This document shows positions 1 through 4,351 of a stretch of 6,711 nt of DNA, in pieces; position 1 is the first letter of the stretch; every line of letters begins with the position of its first letter. This DNA is from DATEAV01 sp964513155. Lineage in GTDB: Bacteria; Chloroflexota; Anaerolineae; Anaerolineales; E44-bin32. The stretch lies in the NCBI GenBank assembly GCA_964513155.1, contig CAZEMA010000123.1, forward strand, positions 1 through 6,711, read 5' to 3'. The notes under the pieces were generated by a model that was given only the letters and a program-made list of their open reading frames with translations, was not told the origin of the DNA and ran no database searches. Made by a program: the position numbers and the translations under genes.

Positions 1-71
1 AGCCGTACAGGACTCGAACCTGTAACCTTGTGCTTAAAAGGCACCTGCTCTGCCAGTTGAGCTAACGGCCC
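1..71 (-). tRNA. tRNA-Lys (anticodon TTT), 3' end cut by the window edge
   Basis: Read on the minus strand, the sequence folds as a cloverleaf: 7-nt acceptor strand GGGCCGT, D stem GCTC/GAGC, anticodon loop CTTTTAA with anticodon TTT, a 5-nt variable loop, and the T arm ACAGG-TTCGAGT-CCTGT. The 3' acceptor strand reads ACGGCT and stops at base 1, so about two bases (72 and 73), plus any encoded CCA, lie outside. The anticodon stem GGTGC/GCACA has a G-A mismatch at its outermost pair (27-43), and acceptor pair 2-71 is a G-U wobble. Neither is disabling. It decodes AAA, and AAG by wobble. Its charging enzyme LysS is encoded further along this window. Confidence 0.96.
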
Positions 72-80
72 TCGGGCGGG

Positions 81-86
81 ATTGTA
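81..86 (-). promoter_or_regulatory. Probable -10 box of the tRNA-Lys promoter
   Basis: On the minus strand TACAAT (5 of 6 to TATAAT) sits nine bases ahead of the mature tRNA 5' end, so transcription would start almost at the tRNA. No good -35 hexamer is visible at 16-18 bp (the best is TCCTTC at 17), so the assignment rests on the -10 box and its placement. Confidence 0.45.
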
Positions 87-106
87 TCATGGGACCTCGC
101 GAAGAA

Positions 107-120
107 GGAGGCGCGCCTCC
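107..120. repeat. 14-bp perfect palindrome GGAGGCGCGCCTCC
   Basis: A perfect inverted repeat without a central spacer lies in the divergent intergenic region between tRNA-Lys and padR, about where the -35 region of the tRNA promoter would fall. It could be a protein-binding site, but short GC palindromes are common in DNA of this composition. The remaining bases between it and position 239 show nothing I can name. Confidence 0.3.
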
Positions 121-239
121 CGAGCTCTGGGCGCAACCCTCGACCCTCGCGGGCGAGCCAGCTCCGCCAATCTTGCTGTCCCTCCCAACGAGATCGCCGG
201 GTCTTCGCCCACGGCCGCGCTGAGATCTGAAGCGGACCG

Positions 240-268
240 TGGACGGGGTCCGCGGATGATGGTATAGT
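240..268 (+). promoter_or_regulatory. Candidate sigma70-type promoter for the padR-modAB cluster
   Basis: TGGACG (240-245, 4 of 6 to TTGACA) is separated by 17 bp from TATAGT (263-268, 5 of 6 to TATAAT). The expected start of transcription is near 275. This is the only reasonable plus-strand promoter upstream of padR. With it, the transcript would begin just before the direct repeats at 279-302. Confidence 0.5.
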
Positions 269-278
269 ACTCAGGCTG

Positions 279-302
279 TGACTAATCAATCATTGACTAA
301 TC
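279..302. repeat. Paired TGACTAATC direct repeats, possible operator
   Basis: TGACTAATC occurs at 279-287 and again at 294-302, a period of 15 bp. Between and overlapping them is the 11-bp palindrome TCAATCATTGA (286-296). The element starts about four bases after the predicted transcription start, where a bound repressor would block the promoter. PadR-family regulators often control their own promoters, so autoregulation is a reasonable inference. AT-rich sequence here contrasts with the GC-rich surroundings. If padR instead starts at the GTG at 278, these bases encode a short N-terminal tail. Confidence 0.4.
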
Positions 303-325
303 GCTCTTTGAGCCGGTCCCGCCCC

Positions 326-862
326 ATGACGACGGAGCACGCTCTGCTGGGCTTCTTGCGGCTGCGCCCGATGCACGGCTATGAGCTGTATCGGCGCCTC
401 TCCGACCCGGAGGGCCTTGGCTTGGTGTGGAAGATGAAGCAGAGCCACCTGTACGCTCTGCTGGCCAAACTGGAGACCGAGCGCTTGATCATCGCTGAGC
501 TTCAGCCCCAGCCGAATCGACCCCCTCGCAAGGTCTTCCGTCTCACCAGGACCGGGGGTCAGGCTTATCGGACTTGGGTCCGATCGCCAGTCTCCCGACC
601 AAGGAGCATGCGCCAAGAGTTCCTTGTGAAGCTCTACTTCGCCAGCCTCGAAGGTGAGAGTACGGCCAGAGCCTTGGTCGAAAGGCAGGAAGAAGCCTGC
701 CGAGAATGGCTGAGGTCGCAGGACGAGCCGCCTGGCGAGCCGGGCGAGAGCCAATCCTTCCCCGCTTTCGTCCATTCCTTCCGCATGAGCCAGCTCGAGG
801 CGACGCTTGGCTGGCTTGATCGTTGTCAGCAGACTCTCGCCGCGATCCAACCCAGGACATGA
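326..862 (+). CDS. PadR-family winged-helix transcriptional regulator
   Basis: A predicted 178-residue cytoplasmic DNA-binding protein. Residues about 4-80 form the PadR winged helix: the opening TEHALLGFLRLRPMHGYELY is the family signature, followed by QSHLYALLAKLETERLI (39-55), the recognition-helix region, and a basic wing (PNRPPRKVFRLT). The rest (about 85-175), with RQEFLVKLYFASLEG and a long helical stretch, matches the C-terminal alpha-helical dimerisation domain (Vir_act_alpha_C type). The ATG at 326 is preferred because family members start a few residues before the ALLG motif. An in-frame GTG at 278 would add 16 residues. Neither start has a clear Shine-Dalgarno sequence. The gene lies 45 bp upstream of modA on the same strand, so it may regulate that transporter and itself. 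The ligand is unknown. Confidence 0.9.
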   Translation: MTTEHALLGFLRLRPMHGYELYRRLSDPEGLGLVWKMKQSHLYALLAKLETERLIIAELQPQPNRPPRKVFRLTRTGGQAYRTWVRSPVSRPRSMRQEFLVKLYFASLEGESTARALVERQEEACREWLRSQDEPPGEPGESQSFPAFVHSFRMSQLEATLGWLDRCQQTLAAIQPRT

Positions 863-907
863 AGACCGGGTTCTCCATGCCGATTCACTGAAGCCCAGGA
901 GGACGAA

Positions 908-1750
908 ATGATCGCGCGAAGTGGAAAGATACTGGTGCTTGTTGCCCTTGGCGTGCTCGTAGCTGCCTGCAGCGGCGCCGGAGCCGCGCCTACAACGGCC
1001 GCGGCGTCTCCGCAACCTGCGGGCGAGGTGGTGGTCTTTGCCGCCGCCTCGCTCAGCGATGCCTTCACCGAGATCGGCCAGGAGTTCCAGGGAGCACACC
1101 CCGGTGTCACGGTGACCTTCAACTTCGCTGCCTCGCAGCAATTGGCGCAGCAGCTGGGGGAAGGGGCACCGGCCGACGTGTTCGCCAGCGCCAATCCACA
1201 ACAGATCCTAGCTGCCATTGAAACGGGGCGGGTCGTCGCAGGATCGGAGCGCGTCTTCGTTCGCAATCGCCTGATTGTTGTACTTCCGGCTGACAATCCG
1301 GGCGACATCGTCCGGCTGCAGGATCTGGCCAGGCCGGGGCTGCGCCTGGTGCTGACGGCCGCAGAAGCGCCAGCGGGCCAGTACACGCTCGAGTTCTTGG
1401 ACCGGGCCAGCGCTGACCCCGCGTTCGGAGCCAGTTTCCGAGACGAAGTCCTGGCCAATGTCGTCTCCTATGAGGAGAACGTGCGCGCTGTCGTGGCCAA
1501 AGTCCTGCTGGGCGAGGCCGATGCAGGGATCGTCTACAGCACTGACGCTGCCAGCGAGGACGCGGCCCAGTTGGGGCGGCTGGACATCCCTGACGGCCTG
1601 AATGTGATCGCCGAATACCCGATTGCCCCAGTCGCCGACAGCACGAACCCTGGGTTGGCCGCGGCCTTCGTCGACTTTGTCCTTTCACCCCAAGGCCAGG
1701 CCATCCTGGCCGATCATGGCTTCGCACCGGTCTCTGCCCTGCAGGAGTAG
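908..1750 (+). CDS. modA: Molybdate ABC transporter substrate-binding lipoprotein ModA
   Basis: A 280-residue periplasmic-type binding protein that captures molybdate (possibly tungstate) and delivers it to ModB. A hydrophobic signal peptide (residues 7-20) ends in the lipobox VAAC with Cys21, so it is probably lipid-anchored after cleavage. A low-complexity A/T/S/P linker (22-38) follows. The mature domain begins with VVVFAAASLSDAF, and oxyanion-contact positions of the ModA family are recognisable: Ser48 in AASLS, Ser76 in FAASQQL, the EAPAGQYT segment (153-160), Val192 in SYEENVRAV and Tyr210 in GIVYSTD. The ATG is preceded by AGGAGG (897-902) at 5 nt spacing, so the start is firm. modB follows two bases after the stop. 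Related oxyanion binders such as WtpA or TupA are less likely on motif grounds. Confidence 0.95.
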   Translation: MIARSGKILVLVALGVLVAACSGAGAAPTTAAASPQPAGEVVVFAAASLSDAFTEIGQEFQGAHPGVTVTFNFAASQQLAQQLGEGAPADVFASANPQQILAAIETGRVVAGSERVFVRNRLIVVLPADNPGDIVRLQDLARPGLRLVLTAAEAPAGQYTLEFLDRASADPAFGASFRDEVLANVVSYEENVRAVVAKVLLGEADAGIVYSTDAASEDAAQLGRLDIPDGLNVIAEYPIAPVADSTNPGLAAAFVDFVLSPQGQAILADHGFAPVSALQE

Positions 1751-1752
1751 CC

Positions 1753-2607
1753 GTGGCTGAGGTGGATCGTCCCCGCTTGCGCGCCTCCGGGCTGTGGGTT
1801 CGAGGGCGCCCCGATCTGTGGAAACTGTTCAGCCTACCATTGCTGGGCTTTCTCGCCTTGCCGATGGTGGCCCTGCTTCTGAGGGCTTCTCCGGATCGCC
1901 TGTGGGGGGCGCTTGGGACGATAGAGGCGCGGCGGGCCATCGCCCTGAGTCTCCGGACTTCCTCGGTGGCCATGGCCCTGACGGTCGTGCTGGGAACGCC
2001 GGTGGCCCTTCTCCTGGCTCACGCCCGGTCCCGGTGGACACGGATCCTGGATGCTCTCATCGACCTGCCGGTTGTGCTGCCACCTGCCGTGGCGGGCCTC
2101 TCCCTGCTCATGGCGTTCGGCCGACGAGGCCTTCTCGGAGGTGCGCTTCAGGCCATGGGGGTGGATGTGGTCTTCACCCAGGCCGCGGTTGTGATGGCCC
2201 AGACTTTCGTGGCGGCCCCTCTCTACGTGCGCGCGGCGGCCATCGGCTTCGCCGGGGTCGAGCCCGAGCTGGGGCAGGCGGCTGCCATCGATGGAGCGAA
2301 CCGGTGGCAGGTCTTCCGACACGTGGTCCTGCCGCTCTCGTGGTCCGCCATGGTGAGCGGCGCGGCCATGACCTGGGCCCGGGCCCTGGGCGAGTTCGGC
2401 GCCACCATCCTGTTTGCCGGGAACTTCCCTGGCCGGACACAGACCATGCCCCTGGCCATCTACATCGGATTCCAGTTCGACTTGGACCTTGCCCTGGCGA
2501 TGTCCGTTGTGCTACTGGCAACCTCGGCTCTGGCCCTGCTTCTTGTCAGGGCCGTCCTGCAGCGCGGCTCGTATCAGAAGACGAGCGGGCTCCGGGGGTC
2601 TCTATGA
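1753..2607 (+). CDS. modB: Molybdate ABC transporter permease ModB
   Basis: A 284-residue inner-membrane permease forming the channel of the molybdate importer. About six membrane segments are visible, at roughly residues 24-44, 62-89, 98-122, 136-160, 196-222 and 243-268. The EAA loop that docks the ATPase is present as ELGQAAAIDGANRW...VVLPLS (172-197). The later segment ALGEFGATILFAGN and the tail TMPLAIY are characteristic of ModB rather than of sulfate permeases. The start is GTG at 1753, with AGGAG (1743-1747) inside the end of modA as the ribosome binding site, implying translational coupling. The EAA loop needs a partner ATPase, but no modC follows; the next gene is an unrelated deacetylase whose ATG overlaps the modB stop. 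Confidence 0.94.
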   Translation: MAEVDRPRLRASGLWVRGRPDLWKLFSLPLLGFLALPMVALLLRASPDRLWGALGTIEARRAIALSLRTSSVAMALTVVLGTPVALLLAHARSRWTRILDALIDLPVVLPPAVAGLSLLMAFGRRGLLGGALQAMGVDVVFTQAAVVMAQTFVAAPLYVRAAAIGFAGVEPELGQAAAIDGANRWQVFRHVVLPLSWSAMVSGAAMTWARALGEFGATILFAGNFPGRTQTMPLAIYIGFQFDLDLALAMSVVLLATSALALLLVRAVLQRGSYQKTSGLRGSL

Positions 2608-3395
2608 CGCCAGGGCTGGCCCAAGCCACTCCCCTTGGGCAAGCCACAATAGGCTATAATCCACATGTGGCTGGCCACTTGTATCTCTCTGCCCACCTGG
2701 ATGACGCCGTTCTCTCCTGCGGTGGCCTGATTGCGAGCCAGGTCGCAGCCGGCGAGGCAGTGGTCGTCCTCACGGCTTGTGCCGGCGATCCTCCGCCTGG
2801 CCCTCTTTCGGATTTCGCCCAGGAATTGCTGCTCCGGTGGGGCAAGGGGTCGGCGCCATCCCCCGCCAGGCGGGCCGAGGACCGGATGGCCTGCGGCCGG
2901 CTGGGAGCCTCGGTCCTCCATTTGGATGTGCCCGATGCAATCTACCGCCGCCAGGCCGATGGTGCGGTCTTGTACCCCTCAGAGAGGGCGATCTTCGGTC
3001 CGCTCCATCTGGCTGACAAGCCTCTGATCGATTCCCTGGCAGCCAAGATCGCTGCGGCCTGCACTGAGGACTCGCGTCTCTACAGTCCCTTGGGTATCGG
3101 GAACCATGTGGATCATCGCCTGACACGGCTGGCAGCCGAGCGAGCGCGTGGCGGCCTCTGGTACTACCATGACTTCCCATACATTGCCCGCGGCGGAGCC
3201 TCCCCTGACCTGCCCGCGCCACCAGGGCAGAAGGTCGTCCTTCCCCTCTCCTCTGAGGAGGTGCAGACCTGGGCGGCGGCGGCGGCCGAGTACGCCTCGC
3301 AGATCTCCACCTTCTGGTCCGACGTCTATGCCCTTTACGAGGAGGTGCGGGATTACGCCGGCCGGACCGGCGGTATCGAGTTGATTGCGCCTTGA
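2604..3395 (+). CDS. PIG-L/LmbE family N-deacetylase-like protein
   Basis: A 263-residue predicted zinc-dependent amidase that removes an acetyl group from an N-acetyl sugar or related amide. The family fold starts with HLYLSAHLDDAVLSCGG: the metal motif is AHLDD, with His31 and Asp34 as expected ligands and Asp33 as likely catalytic base. The downstream HVDH (His168-His171), in the context PLGIGNHVDHRLT, supplies the third ligand. No signal peptide or membrane segment is seen. ATG 2604 overlaps the modB stop (ATGA), suggesting coupling, but residues 1-21 look non-conserved. A GTG at 2667, seven bases after a perfect TATAAT, would give a start close to the conserved strand. The true substrate cannot be told; thiol-cofactor, lipid-sugar and antibiotic-pathway deacetylases all share this fold. 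The open frame continues upstream through modB out of frame, which is a shadow. Confidence 0.88.
   Translation: MTPGLAQATPLGQATIGYNPHVAGHLYLSAHLDDAVLSCGGLIASQVAAGEAVVVLTACAGDPPPGPLSDFAQELLLRWGKGSAPSPARRAEDRMACGRLGASVLHLDVPDAIYRRQADGAVLYPSERAIFGPLHLADKPLIDSLAAKIAAACTEDSRLYSPLGIGNHVDHRLTRLAAERARGGLWYYHDFPYIARGGASPDLPAPPGQKVVLPLSSEEVQTWAAAAAEYASQISTFWSDVYALYEEVRDYAGRTGGIELIAP
2655..2660 (+). promoter_or_regulatory. Perfect TATAAT inside the 5' end of the deacetylase gene
   Basis: TATAAT is followed after six bases by an in-frame GTG (2667), the spacing expected for a leaderless transcript. The 10-bp palindrome CCACATGTGG (2661-2670) directly follows and covers the GTG. No good -35 hexamer is present at normal distance (TTGGGC lies only 14 bp upstream). 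It could be an internal promoter allowing expression independent of modAB, or chance. Confidence 0.35.
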
Positions 3396-3448
3396 GCCCG
3401 GATTCTGTCGCCGGACAAGCAAGGCGCTGTTCGCAGGCGCGTGTGGCT

Positions 3449-3502
3449 GGCGCCTCCTGGGGTGCCGCCCCAAGGATGTTGGGGAGGAGGAGCGCCCTCC
3501 TC
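3449..3502 (+). repeat. Structured element with mutually exclusive hairpins
   Basis: Several stems compete. GGGG (3459-3462) pairs with CCCC (3468-3471). The same CCCCAA (3468-3473) pairs perfectly with TTGGGG (3479-3484). GGCGC-CTCCT (3449-3458) can close around both by pairing with AGGAG and GCGCC (3485-3489, 3492-3496, two-base bulge). Finally GAGGAGG (3484-3490) forms a 7-bp hairpin with CCTCCTC (3496-3502) over an AGCGC loop. These alternatives are seen directly. Whether the element is transcribed or functional is unknown. Confidence 0.4.
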
Positions 3503-3587
3503 GCGTTCACCCACCGATGGAGCGCTGCCCCAAGGGAATCGTGGGGGGCCTCCGCCGTCTGGGCGATACCCGTTCTTCTGTACCCCC

Positions 3588-3597
3588 CCACCGGTGG
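3588..3597. repeat. Palindrome CCACCGGTGG next to the greA -35 box
   Basis: This perfect 10-bp inverted repeat ends five bases before the -35 hexamer. A run of seven C (3583-3589) and a run of six G (3611-3616) form a second inverted pair that brackets the -35. The position suits a regulator-binding site, but no regulator can be named. Confidence 0.3.
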
Positions 3598-3602
3598 TTC
3601 GC

Positions 3603-3631
3603 TTTACACAGGGGGGAAGTTGTGCTATCAT
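3603..3631 (+). promoter_or_regulatory. Strong sigma70-type promoter for greA
   Basis: TTTACA (3603-3608, 5 of 6) is separated by exactly 17 bp from TATCAT (3626-3631, 5 of 6). TG at 3623-3624 makes an extended -10. The expected transcription start is near 3638, giving a greA leader of about 95 nt. This is the best promoter in the window. Confidence 0.75.
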
Positions 3632-3650
3632 GCGCACGATTGTCCATGAC

Positions 3651-3685
3651 GGGCTGAGAGTGGTCTCTCAGTTCGTTTTGTCTAT
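3651..3685 (+). terminator. Terminator-like hairpin in the greA leader (possible attenuator)
   Basis: CTGAGAG (3654-3660) pairs perfectly with CTCTCAG (3665-3671) over a TGGT loop. The stem can extend by three further pairs (G-U, G-U, G-C) to 3651/3674. It is followed by TTCGTTTTGTCTAT, nine T in fourteen. It starts only about 13 nt after the predicted transcription start, so termination would give an RNA of roughly 45 nt. The stem is weaker and the T-run less pure than at 4219-4254, consistent with partial termination or with a plain leader stem. Confidence 0.45.
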
Positions 3686-3733
3686 CTGAACTAGGCTCTT
3701 GGGGCACCCACCACAAGGCGCAGAGGGACCAGG

Positions 3734-4201
3734 ATGGCTCCACAAGCAGTCTATGTAACAGCAGAAGGGCTCAAGAAGCTCGAAGAAGAGCTCGAGCAGC
3801 TGCGCACCGCGAAACGGGCCGAGGTGGCCCAGCGCCTGCATGAGGCGATGGAAGACGGCGAACTCATCGAGAATGCCGAGTACGAGGCCGCCAAGAACGA
3901 GCAGGCATTTGTCGAGGGGCGCATCCTCGAACTCGAGCGCATGCTGGCTGTCGCCAAGGTGATTCCGCCTGGTGGTCACAAGGACATCGTCCGGATCGGA
4001 AGCACGGTAGTGGTCCAGGAGAACGGCAAGGACGTCGAGCAGTACACGATCGTCGGCGCGGCCGAGGCCAACCCGAAGGAGGGCCTGATCTCGAACGAAT
4101 CGCCTCTGGGCCAGGCGCTGCTCGACCATCGGCCGGGGGACGAGGTCGAAGTGAAGGCGCCGGCGGGGGTGCTGCACTTCCGGGTCGTCAAACTCAAATA
4201 G
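3734..4201 (+). CDS. greA: Transcription elongation factor GreA
   Basis: A 155-residue cytoplasmic factor that enters the RNA polymerase secondary channel and stimulates cleavage of backtracked RNA. Residues about 1-76 form the antiparallel coiled coil, with the tip at GELIENAEYEAAK (42-54). Residues about 80-155 form the FKBP-like C-terminal domain, including the family patterns IGSTVVV, YTIVGAAEAN, ISNESPLGQALL and GDEVEVKAPAG. Length is typical. The acidic tip pair, Asp41 and Glu44 in E. coli GreA, appears here as Glu43 and Glu46, a conservative but noticeable D-to-E change. ATG 3734 has GAGGGA upstream at about 5 nt. It has its own strong promoter, a structured leader and an intrinsic terminator, so it is likely monocistronic. 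A Gfh-type inhibitory paralogue is possible but less likely. Confidence 0.96.
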   Translation: MAPQAVYVTAEGLKKLEEELEQLRTAKRAEVAQRLHEAMEDGELIENAEYEAAKNEQAFVEGRILELERMLAVAKVIPPGGHKDIVRIGSTVVVQENGKDVEQYTIVGAAEANPKEGLISNESPLGQALLDHRPGDEVEVKAPAGVLHFRVVKLK

Positions 4202-4218
4202 CACTGGGGTAACCGTTG

Positions 4219-4254
4219 GCGCCCCGCGCGAGATGACCCGCGCGGGGCGCTTTT
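4219..4254 (+). terminator. Intrinsic terminator after greA
   Basis: GCGCCCCGCGCG (4219-4230) pairs perfectly over 12 bp with CGCGCGGGGCGC (4239-4250) around an 8-nt loop and is followed at once by TTTT (4251-4254). It lies 17 bases after the greA stop and separates greA from lysS. Confidence 0.9.
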
Positions 4255-4351
4255 CATGTAAACTAGCCTTCCGTAGCCGTCCGGCGGTTGCCAGGGATCA
4301 CCGGCCACGACGGTGTCCCGGCCTCTGCGGGAATTGAGGTGGATCGCAGAT

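Larger units (their letters stand above)
3396..3602. other. Gene-free, repeat-dense intergenic region between the deacetylase gene and the greA promoter
   Basis: No frame here looks like a real protein; the short open frames have proline/arginine/glycine-rich translations typical of GC-rich non-coding DNA. The region contains several inverted repeats (AGGCGC/GCGCCT at 3435-3455, and the fold at 3449-3502). It also holds two loosely similar CCCCAAGG...GGGG hairpins (3468-3484 and 3528-3546), and two similar motifs, CCCACCGATGGAGCG (from 3510) and CCCACCGGTGGTTCG (from 3587), which agree at 12 of 15 bases. No T-tract marks a standard terminator for the upstream operon. It resembles an extragenic repeat or structured RNA, but I do not recognise a known family. 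Confidence 0.5.

Noticed and set aside
82..267. 61-residue open frame between tRNA-Lys and padR
   Set aside because: It has no ribosome binding site, an arginine- and alanine-rich low-information translation, and overlaps promoter elements on both strands.
290..1201. 303-residue minus-strand open frame opposite padR and modA
   Set aside because: It lies antisense to two genes with clear family motifs. Its translation has no recognisable domain; long antisense frames are expected at this GC content.
1794..2603. Long plus-strand open frame extending the deacetylase upstream to a 533-residue protein
   Set aside because: The first 270 residues are the +2 shadow of modB, with a P/R/G-rich composition and no domain. 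The true gene starts at 2604 or 2667.
3385..3689. Small open frames of 82-94 residues on both strands before greA
   Set aside because: They overlap one another in several frames, translate to P/G/R-rich sequence, and cover the repeats and the greA promoter. Non-coding structure explains the region better.
4255..4351. Lysine riboswitch, T-box or promoter upstream of lysS
   Set aside because: Only a small 5-bp stem (CACCG/CGGTG, 4299-4315) is visible, with no T-box sequence or riboswitch core. The TAAACT at 4259 has no matching -35.
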